NCBI RefSeq assembly: GCF_000241485.1
Contig: NZ_JH584241.1
Location: forward strand, 2,760,131 to 2,824,130
Direction of reading: 5' to 3'
DNA length: 64,000 nucleotides
Source of the DNA: Sphingomonas sp. PAMC 26605
GTDB lineage: Bacteria > Pseudomonadota > Alphaproteobacteria > Sphingomonadales > Sphingomonadaceae
Shown here: positions 27,712-37,900 of the stretch, piece after piece
Layout of the letters: every line of letters starts with the position of its first letter
Numbering within the stretch: position 1 is the stretch's first letter
The notes under the pieces: generated by a model
Told to the model about the DNA's origin: nothing
Seen by the model: only the letters and a program-made list of their open reading frames with translations
The model's database searches: none
Program-made: the position numbers and the translations under genes

Positions 27712-28995
27712 TTAGGAGATCTGCGCCTTTGGAAACCCACTCCATGCCTGGTCATAGTCGGCATCGAGCTTGCTGGTTTCGCGCGCGAAATCGGTCGGCG
27801 AGAAGACCCAGCGGCTCTCGATCATGAACGCCATCGTGCCGTCGAGCTTGTGCGGCTTGAGGTCCGCCGCGCTCGCGCCGCGCCAGCTGGTGACGTCGGG
27901 ACCGTGGCCGCTCATCTGATTGTGGAGCGACAGCGCGCCGGGGACGAAGCCATCGGCCTTGGCGTCATAGGCGCCGTAGAGCAGCCCCATGCATTCGCTC
28001 ATCGTGTTGCGGTGGAACCAGGGCGGGCGGAAGGTATCTTCGGCGACGAGCCAGCGCGGCGGGAAGATGACGAAATCGACGTTGGCGGTACCGGGGACAT
28101 CGCTCGGGCTCGTCAGCACGGTGAAGATCGACGGATCGGGATGGTCGAAGCTGATACTGCCGATCGTGTTGAAGCGCGTCAGGTCGTATTTCCACGGCGC
28201 GTAATTGCCATGCCAGGCAACGACGTCGAGCGGCGAGCGGCCGAGCTCGGTGGTCCACAGGCTGCCAAGGAACTTCTGGACAAGTTCGTAGTCGCCCTCG
28301 ACCTCCTCGAACCACGCGACCGGCGTTTCGAAATCACGCGGATTGGCGAGGCCGTTGGCGCCGATCGGGCCGAGATCGGGCAGACGGAAGGGCTGGCCGT
28401 GATTCTCCGCGACATAGCCGCGTGCTGCGCCTTCGGGGAGCGTCACGCGGAAGCGCACGCCGCGCGGGATGAGCGCGACTTCGCCGGGCTTGATGTCGAT
28501 CCGCCCGAATTCGGTGAGCAGCGTGAGCGCGCCGTGCTCGGGCAGGATCAGCAGTTCGCCATCGGCCGAGGCGAAGGCGCGGTTCTCCATGTCCTTGGTC
28601 GCGCGGTAGATATGCATCGCGACGCCGGTCTGCGTCCTCGGGCCGTCGCCCGCCACGACCATCGTCGTCAGGCTGTCGAGCCAGTCGGCGTCGCCGAGGG
28701 TATCGAGCGGCTTCCAGCGCAGGCGGTTGGGGGCGAGCGGCGCTTTGGAGATACCGGGCGCGAAAAGCGGAGCGCCTGCATAGCGGGTGAAGGCAGGGTG
28801 CGCTGCCGACGGGCGCAGGCGGTAGAGCCAGGAGCGCTGGTTCTCATGCCGCGGTGCCGTGAAGGCGGTGCCGCTGAGCTGCTCGGCATAGAGGCCGAAC
28901 GCCGGCTTCTGCGGCGAATTGCGGCCGACCGGGAGTGCGCCGGGTACGGCTTCGCTGGCGAAATGGTTGCCGAAGCCGGTCATGTAATCGGTCAT
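27712..28995 (-). CDS. hmgA: Homogentisate 1,2-dioxygenase
   Basis: Opens the ring of homogentisate to maleylacetoacetate with a non-heme iron, a late step of tyrosine and phenylalanine breakdown. The 427-residue length and the opening [19 protein letters not shown] are typical. The iron region includes [15 protein letters not shown] and [19 protein letters not shown] lies six bases before the ATG. It follows hppD on the same strand, with a palindromic repeat between, and is followed closely by the YqcI/YcgG gene. Maleylacetoacetate isomerase and fumarylacetoacetase genes are not in this window. Confidence 0.97.
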   Translation of the reverse strand: MTDYMTGFGNHFASEAVPGALPVGRNSPQKPAFGLYAEQLSGTAFTAPRHENQRSWLYRLRPSAAHPAFTRYAGAPLFAPGISKAPLAPNRLRWKPLDTLGDADWLDSLTTMVVAGDGPRTQTGVAMHIYRATKDMENRAFASADGELLILPEHGALTLLTEFGRIDIKPGEVALIPRGVRFRVTLPEGAARGYVAENHGQPFRLPDLGPIGANGLANPRDFETPVAWFEEVEGDYELVQKFLGSLWTTELGRSPLDVVAWHGNYAPWKYDLTRFNTIGSISFDHPDPSIFTVLTSPSDVPGTANVDFVIFPPRWLVAEDTFRPPWFHRNTMSECMGLLYGAYDAKADGFVPGALSLHNQMSGHGPDVTSWRGASAADLKPHKLDGTMAFMIESRWVFSPTDFARETSKLDADYDQAWSGFPKAQIS

Positions 28996-29005
28996 CTCGC
29001 TCTCC

Positions 29006-29107
29006 AGCCCCTCCCCTTCAGGGGAGGGGTAAGGGGTGGGGGAGGTCTCGCAGAGCTAAGCGCTCGTTACAGCCCCACCCCAACCCCTCCCCTGAAGGGG
29101 AGGGGCT
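29006..29107. repeat. Palindromic repeat between hppD and hmgA
   Basis: Two inverted copies of AGCCCCTCCCCTTCAGGGGA with a following GGGG (29006-29029 and, reversed, 29084-29107) flank a 54-base centre in which GGGGTGGGG and CCCCACCCC also pair. Each copy is itself a hairpin around TTCA or TGAA. It lies inside what should be a catabolic operon and may act as a stabiliser or attenuator. Confidence 0.8.
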
Positions 29108-29118
29108 TACTCTCTCGC

Positions 29119-30195
29119 TTACGCCTCGACTGCGCCGGGCACCACGCCCCGGCGGATCTGGTCGAGCTCGATGCTCTCGAACAGCGCCTTGAAATTGCCT
29201 TCGCCGAAGCCGTCATTGCCCTTGCGCTGGATGATCTCGAAGAAGATCGGCCCGACCATGTTCTCGGTGAAGATCTGCAGCAGCAGGCCGCCGCCGGTCT
29301 CGGGTGCGCCGTCGATCAGGATGTCGCGCTTGCGCATTTCCTCGACGTCGTGGTTGTGGCCGGGCAGCCGCTTGTCGATCAGGTCGAAATAGGTCTGCGG
29401 AGTCGTTTGGAAGCGCACGCCGTTCGCGCGCAACGTGTCGACCGTCTTGAAAATGTCGTCGGTCGAAAGCGCGAGATGCTGGATGCCTTCGCCCTTATAG
29501 TCCTTGATGAACTCCTCGATCTGCGAATGTTCGTCCTGACTCTCGTTGAGCGGGATGCGGATCTTGTCGTCGGGCGCGGTCATCGCCTTCGAGAAGAGAC
29601 CGGTCGCCTGACCCTCGATGTCGAAATAGCGAATCTGGCGGAAGTTGAAAATCCGCTCGTAATAATCCGCCCAATAGGCCATCCGACCGCGCTGCAGATT
29701 GTGCGTAAGGTGGTCGAGCGTGTGGAGCCCGACGCTGTTGTCGTTCGCGCCTGCGCCCTCGACCGGCGTGAAGTCGGTCTCGTAGATCCGCGACTTCTCG
29801 TCGACCAGATAGAGGTTCGCGCCACCGATGCCCTCGATCGCGGGAAGGTCGAGTTCGTCTGGGCCGACTGCGCCCTTGACCGCGACCGCGCCGCGCTCGA
29901 CTGCCATCTTGAGCGCTTGCTCGCCATCGGCGACGCGGAACGCCATCGCATTGGCCGAGGGGCCATGCGTGTCGCGGAAGCCCGCAACCTGGCCGGCATC
30001 GTCCATGTTGAGCAGGAAGTTGATGTCGCCCTGCGCATAGCGGCGGACGTTCTTCGACTTGTGGTTGCCGACGTGCGTGAAGCCCATCTTGACGAACAGA
30101 TCGGCCATCGCCTCGGGGTCGGGCGAAGTGAATTCGACGAATTCGAAGCCGTCAAGGCCCATCGGATTCTCGGGCTTGGTGTCTGACGCGGTCAT
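29119..30195 (-). CDS. hppD: 4-Hydroxyphenylpyruvate dioxygenase
   Basis: Turns 4-hydroxyphenylpyruvate into homogentisate using ferrous iron and oxygen. The 358-residue product has two VOC (glyoxalase-type) halves. Iron ligands are His in LHTLDHLTHNL, His in GIQHLALSTDD and Glu in GPIFFEIIQRKG. The ATG at 30195 has GGAG eight bases upstream, so the longer frame is rejected. It is the first gene of the minus-strand cluster and faces a MarR gene across a palindromic operator candidate. Confidence 0.96.
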   Translation of the reverse strand: MTASDTKPENPMGLDGFEFVEFTSPDPEAMADLFVKMGFTHVGNHKSKNVRRYAQGDINFLLNMDDAGQVAGFRDTHGPSANAMAFRVADGEQALKMAVERGAVAVKGAVGPDELDLPAIEGIGGANLYLVDEKSRIYETDFTPVEGAGANDNSVGLHTLDHLTHNLQRGRMAYWADYYERIFNFRQIRYFDIEGQATGLFSKAMTAPDDKIRIPLNESQDEHSQIEEFIKDYKGEGIQHLALSTDDIFKTVDTLRANGVRFQTTPQTYFDLIDKRLPGHNHDVEEMRKRDILIDGAPETGGGLLLQIFTENMVGPIFFEIIQRKGNDGFGEGNFKALFESIELDQIRRGVVPGAVEA

Positions 30196-30211
30196 CGGTC
30201 TGCTCCAACTG

Positions 30212-30254
30212 GTTTCAGATGAAACGATATAGCGGGCTTGCGCGGCGCGGTCCA
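30212..30254 (-). promoter_or_regulatory. Candidate hppD promoter with MarR operator
   Basis: On the minus strand a -35-like TGGACC (30249-30254) and a -10-like TATATC (30226-30231) are 17 bases apart. The inverted repeat GTTTCAGATGAAAC (30212-30225; arms GTTTCA/TGAAAC) starts at the next base and would cover the transcription start. Its place between hppD and a divergent marR gene makes it a likely operator for that regulator. Motif and spacing are seen; binding is inferred. Confidence 0.55.
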
Positions 30255-30271
30255 TCCCGTATCGATTGTCC

Positions 30272-30724
30272 ATGGCAACGCTCAAGCTCGACGATTTCCT
30301 GCCCTATCGTCTGTCGATCGCGTCGAACCGTGTCTCGGCCGCGATCGCGAGCGCGTATCAGGCGCTGTTCGGGCTCAAGATTTCGGAATGGCGACTCGTC
30401 GCGGTGATCGCCGAAGGGCCGGGGATGACGCAGCAGGCACTCGGGCTGGCGACACGGATGGATAAGGTCACCGTCAGCCGCGCCGCGGCGGCGCTGGTCG
30501 AGCGCGGTCTCGTCGCACGCCAGCCCAATCCCGGCGACCAGCGTTCGCACATGCTCGCGCTGACCGCGGCCGGGCGCGCGCTGTACGAGGATGTCGCGCC
30601 CAAGGCGCTCGAGCTCGAAGCAAAGGTTTTCGTGGGATTCTCGCCCAAGGAAATCGCGACCTTCCGCGCGATGCTTGACCGGATCGAGGCATCTGCCGCA
30701 CCGTTCGACCCGGAGCGGGGTTGA
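30272..30724 (+). CDS. MarR family transcriptional regulator
   Basis: A 150-residue winged-helix regulator. Helix-turn-helix and wing span residues ~45-100 (GMTQQALGLATRMDKVTVSR for the DNA-reading part, then RQPNPGDQRSHMLALTAAGR for the wing). It is divergent from hppD, with 76 bases and one clear inverted repeat between the starts, so it probably represses hppD and itself and responds to an aromatic acid. The ATG at 30272 is preferred over a TTG two codons earlier. It precedes glcB by 71 bases. Confidence 0.9.
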   Translation: MATLKLDDFLPYRLSIASNRVSAAIASAYQALFGLKISEWRLVAVIAEGPGMTQQALGLATRMDKVTVSRAAAALVERGLVARQPNPGDQRSHMLALTAAGRALYEDVAPKALELEAKVFVGFSPKEIATFRAMLDRIEASAAPFDPERG

Positions 30725-30795
30725 TCGCCGGGCCTTCGCTGGCTTAAGCGGCGTTTGCCCTCCCCAGGCGAACCGTGTTTTCCAGGAGGACATCC

Positions 30796-32862
30796 ATGCC
30801 CGACATGCTCGATCGCGCCGGCCTTTCGGTGGCGGCGCCGCTCGCCACCTTCGTCGAGGAGCGCGTCCTGCCGGGGCTCGATATCGCACCTGGCGCGTGG
30901 TGGTCGGGGGTGGCCGCGATCTATGCCCGCTTCGCGCCCGAGAATGCCGCGCTGCTGCAAGTCCGCGACGATCTCCAGGCGAAGATCGACGCACGGTATC
31001 AGGCGGGCGACGCGGTCGACGAAGCGTATCTGCGCGAGATCGGTTACCTGGTGCCAGACCCCGCGCCCTTCACGATCACCACCGAGCATGTCGATCCCGA
31101 GGTCGCGACGCTGGCGGGGCCGCAGCTCGTCGTGCCGATCCTCAACGCGCGTTTCCTGCTCAACGCCGCCAATGCGCGCTGGGGCAGCCTGTACGACGCC
31201 TATTATGGTACAGATGCGCTGCCGGGCATGGCGGTGCCGGGCGGCTATGATCCGGTGCGTGGACGGCAGGTCGTCGTCGCCGCCAAGGCGTTTCTCGATC
31301 AAGCGGTTCCGCTCGCCGATCGCCCGTGGGACGAGCTTGCCGACAACGAGCCGGTGCTGCGCGATCCGACGCAATTGGTCGCGCGCAGGGGCGCGTCGTG
31401 GCTGTTCGTCAACCACGGTCTGCACATCGAGGTGGTGGTGGACCGCGACCATCCGATCGGGCGCGACGACCCGTCGGGCATCGCCGACGTCGTCCTCGAA
31501 TCGGCGCTGACGACGATCTGCGATCTCGAAGATTCGATCGCCGCGGTGGATGCCGAGGACAAGGTCGCGGCCTATGCCAATTGGCTCGGGCTGATGACCG
31601 GAACGCTCGAGGAATCGTTCGACAAGGGCGGCAAGACGATCACCCGGCGGCTCAACCCCGATCGTGTGTATGACGATGGGCTGACGCTGCCGGGCCGCAG
31701 CCTGTTGTTTGTCCGCAACGTCGGGCATCTGATGACGACGCCTGCGCTTCGGCTCGCCGATGGCTGCGATGCGCCCGAAGGCATCCTCGATGCGATCGTG
31801 ACCAGCACGATCGCGCTGTACGATCTGCGCCGGCTCGGCGCGTTCGAGAACAGCCGCGCGGGGTCGGTCTATATCGTCAAGCCCAAGATGCACGGGCCGG
31901 CCGAATGCGCCTTCACCAACGCGCTGTTCGACGCGGTCGAGGATTTGCTCGGGCTCGACCGCCATACGATCAAGGTCGGCGTGATGGACGAGGAGCGCCG
32001 CACCTCGGCCAACCTCGCCGCCTGCATCGAGGCGGTGAAGGACCGCATCGTCTTCATCAACACCGGCTTCCTCGACCGTACCGGCGACGAAATGCACACC
32101 GCGATGCGCGCCGGGCCGATGATTCCCAAGGGCGAGATGAAGACCAGCGCCTGGATCAAGGCGTATGAGGATCGCAACGTCCGCATCGGGCTTGCCGCCG
32201 GCCTGTCGGGTCGCGCCCAGATCGGCAAGGGGATGTGGGCCGCGCCCGACCGGATGGGCGACATGCTCGCGCAGAAGAGCGCGCATCCGCAGGCTGGCGC
32301 CAATACCGCCTGGGTCCCGTCGCCGACCGCGGCGACGCTGCACGCAATCCACTATCACCAGATCGATGTGTTCGCGCGGCAGGCGGCGATCGCCAAAGAG
32401 GCGATCCCGCCGCTCGATGCCTTGCTCACCGTGCCGGTGGCGCAGGGACGCAACTGGACCCCCGAGGAAATCCGCGCCGAGCTCGACAACAATGCGCAAG
32501 GCATTCTCGGCTATGTCGTGCGCTGGATCGACCAGGGCGTCGGCTGCTCGAAGGTGCCCGACATTCACGATATCGGCTTGATGGAAGATCGCGCGACGCT
32601 GCGCATTTCGTCGCAGCACATCACCAACTGGCTGCTGCACGGTGTTGCGAGCGCGGCTGAGGTCGACGCCGCTTTCGATCGGATGGCGGCGAAGGTCGAT
32701 GCGCAGAATGCCGGCGATCCGCTCTATCGTCCGATGCACGGGCATCCCGACAGCCTCGCGCTGCAGGCAGCGCGTGCGCTGGTTTTCGATGGCGGCGCGC
32801 AGCCCAATGGCTATACTGAGCCGCTGCTCCATACCTATCGATTGATGGTAAAGCAAAAGTAG
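30796..32862 (+). CDS. glcB: Malate synthase G
   Basis: Condenses glyoxylate with acetyl-CoA to malate. The 688-residue length is that of isoform G. Visible parts include [19 protein letters not shown] near residue 120, [33 protein letters not shown], and [17 protein letters not shown], followed by [14 protein letters not shown] with the catalytic Asp and Glu region. AGGAGG lies six bases before the ATG at 30796. No isocitrate lyase gene lies nearby. The gene is read alone. Confidence 0.97.
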   Translation: MPDMLDRAGLSVAAPLATFVEERVLPGLDIAPGAWWSGVAAIYARFAPENAALLQVRDDLQAKIDARYQAGDAVDEAYLREIGYLVPDPAPFTITTEHVDPEVATLAGPQLVVPILNARFLLNAANARWGSLYDAYYGTDALPGMAVPGGYDPVRGRQVVVAAKAFLDQAVPLADRPWDELADNEPVLRDPTQLVARRGASWLFVNHGLHIEVVVDRDHPIGRDDPSGIADVVLESALTTICDLEDSIAAVDAEDKVAAYANWLGLMTGTLEESFDKGGKTITRRLNPDRVYDDGLTLPGRSLLFVRNVGHLMTTPALRLADGCDAPEGILDAIVTSTIALYDLRRLGAFENSRAGSVYIVKPKMHGPAECAFTNALFDAVEDLLGLDRHTIKVGVMDEERRTSANLAACIEAVKDRIVFINTGFLDRTGDEMHTAMRAGPMIPKGEMKTSAWIKAYEDRNVRIGLAAGLSGRAQIGKGMWAAPDRMGDMLAQKSAHPQAGANTAWVPSPTAATLHAIHYHQIDVFARQAAIAKEAIPPLDALLTVPVAQGRNWTPEEIRAELDNNAQGILGYVVRWIDQGVGCSKVPDIHDIGLMEDRATLRISSQHITNWLLHGVASAAEVDAAFDRMAAKVDAQNAGDPLYRPMHGHPDSLALQAARALVFDGGAQPNGYTEPLLHTYRLMVKQK

Positions 32863-32948
32863 CGAAACCAATGCGCTGCTTGCGCGTTCGTGGGGCAAGT
32901 GGGGGCCGTTCGCGCGCGTTTCCTGCGAAGAAGCGGGGAATATAGTCG

Positions 32949-34997
32949 TTGAGCGTATCGGGGTTTTCGAGTGGGATATTGGCTGTCGCCGCTGCGGGGA
33001 TGCAGCAGGCGCAGCCTCCGGTAACGCCCTCTGCGGCTCCGGTCGCGGCGCAACAGGCGCCCGAACCGCCAATCGTCCCCGATGCCGAATTCGACAAGGC
33101 GCTGCCGCCTTTGTCGAATGACATCAACGCTCCGCTCGAGCCGATGGTGCCTGCAGCGCAGGCGCCGGTCGAAGCCGCGCCGCCCGAACTGACCCAGCCC
33201 TTGCCCGCGCTACAGGGGTTCGATTCGACGCCGCTCGTCGACGTCACCGTCAAGGACGCCAAGTCGCCCGAAATCCGCTACGAGACCGAAGTGCGCGGGC
33301 TCGATGCGGTCAAGCTCAAGGGCCAGTTCAACGGACTGTCTGCGCTCCGCGGCGGCAAGGGCAAGGCGGCCAATGCGACCGTCGTCTCGGCGCGCGGTCG
33401 CGAGGACGAGGCGCTCGCAGTGCGGCTGATGAAGTCGCTCGGCTATTACGACGGGACCGCCGTCTCGACGATCGAGCCGACCCCAGGCGATCCCGGCCGG
33501 CTGAAGGCGATCGTCTCGGCGACGCCCGGCAAGCAATACAAACTCGGCACGATCACTGTCAAAGCGCAACCGACCATTCCGGCGGGGCTGGTCGAGAGCC
33601 AGCTGCCGCTGAAGATCGGCGATCCGATCGAGGCCGATCGCGTTCAGGGCGCCGAGGCCAATGTTGCGTTGATCCTGCCGCAGCGCGGCTATCCCTTCGC
33701 CAAGGTCGGCCAGCGCGATATCCTGCTCGACGACGTGACCGGACTCGGCGACTATACCCTCCCGGTCGATACCGGGCCGCGGTCGTCGTTCGGCACCTTC
33801 ACCACCGAGGGGCGGCTCGCCTTCGGGGCCGAGCATGTCAGCGTGCTGACGCGCTTCAAGCCTGGCCAGCTCTACGACAACCGTCTGACCGACGATCTGC
33901 GCGCCGCGCTCGTCGCGACGGGGCTGTTCTCGACCGTCTCGGTCGAGCCGGTGCGGACCGGCAACATCAACCCCGACGGCACCGAGCAAGTTAATCTGTT
34001 GGTCAAGCAGGAACGCGGCAAGCAGCGCTCGCTCGCGCTGAGTGGCGGCTACAGCACGGGGCAGGGGATCCAGCTCACCGGCTCGTTCACCAACCGCAAC
34101 CTGTTCCCGCCCGAAGGCGCGCTGATCTTGACTGCGGTCGGCGGCACGCAGGAGCAAGGCGCGAGCGCGACCTTCCGCCGCTCGAACGCCGGAAAGCGCG
34201 ACAAGACGGTGACGCTCGTCGCCTCGGTCGATCGCACCGACTATGATGCGTACAACGCCTTGACCGCGACGCTGTCGGGCAAGGTGTCGTACGATTCGAC
34301 CCCGCTGTGGCAGAAGAAATTCACCTATGCCTATGGCTTCGAATTGGTCGGGACGAACGAAAGCGTCTATGATTTCGGCCGGGGCGAGCGGCGGCGTGGG
34401 ACCTATTTCATCGCGGCGCTGCCGGGTCAGGTGCAGTTCGATCGTTCCGACAGCCTGCTCAACCCGACCAAGGGCTATCGTCTGAAATTGAGCGTCAGCC
34501 CCGAGACGTCGGTCCGCGGCGCGGTGAGCCCCTACGTCCGGACGCTGATCGAGGCGAGCGGCTATTACCCGATCGGCGACAGCATCGTGCTCGCCGGGCG
34601 CGTGCGCGCCGGCTCGATCGACGGCACCAGCCGCGACGACCTCGCGCCGTCGCGTCGCTATTATGGCGGGGGCGGCGGATCGGTGCGCGGGTACGGCTAT
34701 CAGCGGCTTGGACCGCTCGACCCGCAGGGCAATCCGGTTGGCGGGCGCTCGCTCAACGAATTCGCGCTCGAGGCGCGCTACCGCTTCGGCAATTACGGCA
34801 TCGTGCCGTTCTTCGACGGCGGCAACGCCTATGAAGGCCCGATCCCCAAGGGGACCGACCTGCGCTACGGCGCGGGCATCGGCGGGCGCTTCTATACCAA
34901 TTTCGGGCCGCTGCGCGTCGATGTCGCGACCCCGCTCAACCCGCGTAAGGGCGACGGCAAGGTCGCGCTCTACATTTCGATCGGACAAGCTTTCTGA
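32949..34997 (+). CDS. tamA: Outer-membrane TamA-like BamA-superfamily protein
   Basis: The outer-membrane half of the TAM complex, which helps place proteins in the outer membrane. The 682-residue product has a Pro/Ala/Gln-rich stretch (residues ~20-90), POTRA-like repeats to about 370, and a C-terminal 16-strand barrel with the RRYYGGGGGSVRGYGYQRLG motif and a final strand ending GQAF. The start is a TTG after GGGGAA. Its predicted signal (SVSGFSSGILAVAAAGMQQA) lacks a basic N terminus. It overlaps tamB by one base, confirming the pairing. Confidence 0.9.
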   Translation: MSVSGFSSGILAVAAAGMQQAQPPVTPSAAPVAAQQAPEPPIVPDAEFDKALPPLSNDINAPLEPMVPAAQAPVEAAPPELTQPLPALQGFDSTPLVDVTVKDAKSPEIRYETEVRGLDAVKLKGQFNGLSALRGGKGKAANATVVSARGREDEALAVRLMKSLGYYDGTAVSTIEPTPGDPGRLKAIVSATPGKQYKLGTITVKAQPTIPAGLVESQLPLKIGDPIEADRVQGAEANVALILPQRGYPFAKVGQRDILLDDVTGLGDYTLPVDTGPRSSFGTFTTEGRLAFGAEHVSVLTRFKPGQLYDNRLTDDLRAALVATGLFSTVSVEPVRTGNINPDGTEQVNLLVKQERGKQRSLALSGGYSTGQGIQLTGSFTNRNLFPPEGALILTAVGGTQEQGASATFRRSNAGKRDKTVTLVASVDRTDYDAYNALTATLSGKVSYDSTPLWQKKFTYAYGFELVGTNESVYDFGRGERRRGTYFIAALPGQVQFDRSDSLLNPTKGYRLKLSVSPETSVRGAVSPYVRTLIEASGYYPIGDSIVLAGRVRAGSIDGTSRDDLAPSRRYYGGGGGSVRGYGYQRLGPLDPQGNPVGGRSLNEFALEARYRFGNYGIVPFFDGGNAYEGPIPKGTDLRYGAGIGGRFYTNFGPLRVDVATPLNPRKGDGKVALYISIGQAF

Positions 34998-37900
34998 TGG
35001 CCGAGCAAGAGGTCGTCGTCGTGCGCCGTCCACTGTGGCAGCGTATCCTGAAGTGGATCGCGATCACGCTGGTCGGGCTGGTCGTGCTCGTCGGCCTGTT
35101 CGTGTTCGGGCTCGATACCGCGCCCGGGCGGCGCGTGATCGCCAATTATCTCGGCGGCTACAGCACCGCGTCGGGGCTCAACATCAAGGTCGGGCGGATC
35201 GACGGATCGCTCTACGGCGCGATGGTGCTGACCGATGTGCGCGTCAGCGACCCCAAGGGGGTATTCCTGAGCTCGCCAAGGATTGCGGTCGACTGGCGCC
35301 CGTTCGATTATCTGCACAACCATATCGATGTCCGGTCGGCGCGGGCCGCCTTGATCACGATGACGCGCTCGCCCGCGTTCAAGCCGACGCCGACCGACCC
35401 CAACGCGCCGCTGCTGCCCGATCTGAACGTCGATATCGGCCGCCTCACGGTCGATCGCTTCATCATCGGGAAGGCGGTATCGGGCCAGCCGCACATCATC
35501 CGCATCGACGGCGCTACGCACATCGCCGACAAGCGCGCGCAAGTCAGTGCCGACGTCGCCGCGTTGACCGGCCCCGGCGTTGCCGGTGGCGACCGCATGA
35601 CGCTCAAACTCGACGCGGTGCCCGACCAGGACAAGCTCGACCTCGACGCGCGCATCACCGCGCCGGCGAACGGCGTCGTGGCTGGCCTGTCGGGACTCAA
35701 GGCGCCGCTCGATTTCACCGTCGGTGGCAAGGGCAGCTGGAAGGCGTGGGTCGGCAAGGCGACGGGCACGCTCGGCGGCGCATCGCTCGCCGATCTGGCG
35801 CTCGAGGCACATAGCGGCACCTTCAAGATCCGCGGCACGACCAACCCCGGACTCTATCCCGGCGGCGCGCCGAAGGACAAGGCGACCCCGGTCAACCCGA
35901 TCGCGCGGCTGACCGCGCCGGCGCTCCAGGTCGCGGTCGATGCAACGCTCGACCAGCGCAAGGTCAACCTCACGACGACGCTGCGGTCCGATGCGCTGTC
36001 GCTCGACGCAAAGGGCTTGCTCGACTTCGCGCAGAGCAGCTTCGGTCAGTTCGCGGTCAACGCCAAATTGCTGACCCCAGGCGCGATCGCGCCCAACCTC
36101 AACGGCCGCGATGTTGCGGCCCGCGTCGTGCTCGACGGCAAGTTCGCGACGCCGACGGTGAATTACGTGATCACCGCGGGCGTGCTCGGGTTCGGCGAGA
36201 CCCGCGTCGAGCAGCTCTACGCCTCGGGTCTCGCGCGCGTGAACACCGATCACATCGTCGTGCCCGTCGCCGCGCGTGCCGCGCGGGTCACCGGGCTCAA
36301 TGCCGCAGCTGGCGGACTGCTCGACAACGTCGCGATCAATGGCGATTTCGCGATCGCCAAGGGCAAAGTCCTGTCGGACAATCTGCGGATCCGTTCGCGC
36401 AAGATCGACGCGACCGCGCTCGTCGTCGCCGATCTCGCCACCGGGATGTATCGCGGCGCGATCAACGGTCGCGTCAACGACTATAAGGTCGACGGCTTCG
36501 GTATCGTCTCGCTGCGGACGGATGCGAAGCTGGTGACGGTCGCCAGCGGCGGCTTCGGCATCACCGCGCATGTTGCGGCGAAGACCTCGCAAATCTTCAA
36601 CGAAGGTGCGCGCAGCTTCCTCGGCGGCAATGCGGCGGTGACGGCAGATGTCGGCTATGATCCGAACGGCATCATCACCTTCCGCAACCTTCGCCTCAAC
36701 GCCCCGCAGTTCCGCGTGACACGCGGGCAGGGGCGCTACGATCCGAAGGGCCCACTGCTCGTCGACGCCGACGCCTATTCGACGCAATACGGCCCGCTGA
36801 CCGCGCGCGTGACGGGAACCGCGACCAAGCCGGTCGTGCTGCTGCGTGCGGCGCGTCCGGGCGTCGGCATCGGTCTCGTCAATCTCGAGGCGCAGGTCCG
36901 CGGCAACGGCACCTCCTATGCGGTGCTCGCCAAGGGCGGGACCAATTACGGGCCGTTCACCGCCGACGTGCTGGTCACGCCATCGCCGCGGCTTACCGCG
37001 GACATCCATAATGCGCGCTTCGCCGGCGTCGATTTCAAGGGCCGCGTCGAGCAACTCGCGGCTGGGCCGTTCGGTGGCCGTATCACCTTCGCCGGTTCGG
37101 GCATCAGCGGTGCCGCTCTGCTCGCCGCGCAGGGCAAGGTCCAGCGCGTCGATGTCGCAGCGCGCGCCAGCAACGCCAAGATCCCGGGGGCGGCCGACTT
37201 CACGATCGGACGGGCGATCATCAACGCGCAGGCGGTGCTGTACCCGAATGCGCCGCAAGTCGTCGCCGACGCCCAAGTCGCCGATCTGCGCTACGGTGCC
37301 GCGGTGCTCTCGGCCGCCCGCGCCAAGGTCAATTACGTCAATGGCAGTGGGACTGCGCAGCTGCTCGCGACCGGCTCGAACGGCGTGCCGTTCCGCATCG
37401 CCGCCAATGCGCGGCTCAGCCCCAAGCTGTGGCTGGTCGCGACGCAGGGCCAGGCGAATGGCATTGCCTTCAAGACCGGCAATGTCGCGCGGGTCGACAT
37501 CGACCGCGGCACCTACCGCCTGCAGCCGACGCGGATCGACTTCGGCGCTGGCGCGAACAGCGCGGGCGGCAGCGCGCGCATCGCCGGCGAATACGGCAAG
37601 GGCCTTTCGGCGAAGCTCAGGCTCGACGCGCTCGACGTGTCGGTTGCCAATGCGCTCGTGCCCGATCTCGGCCTTGGTGGCACGGCAACCGGCTCGCTCG
37701 ATTACACCCAGCCACAAGGCGCCTCCGTCCCGCAGATCGCCGGCCAGTTCCGCGTCAAGAACTTCACCCGGTCGAGCCTGTCGAGCGTGTCGCAGCCGGT
37801 CGACCTGATCGCGCAGGTCGGACTGACCGACGCCGGCGGTAATGCGCGCGCGCTGGTCCAGCGCGGCGGGACGACCGTCGGGCGGCTGGTCGCGACGCTG

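Noticed and set aside
28996..29118. Possible CRISPR-like repeat
   Set aside because: There are only two inverted copies with one centre; no regular spacing of direct repeats.
27031..30186. A 1051-codon open frame on the plus strand over the hppD-hmgA cluster
   Set aside because: It is antisense to four genes with clear family motifs; its product is rich in Arg, Asp and Glu with no recognisable fold, as expected of GC-rich shadow frames.
30358..33072. A 904-codon minus-strand frame over marR and glcB
   Set aside because: Antisense to two well-defined genes, with no recognisable motif.
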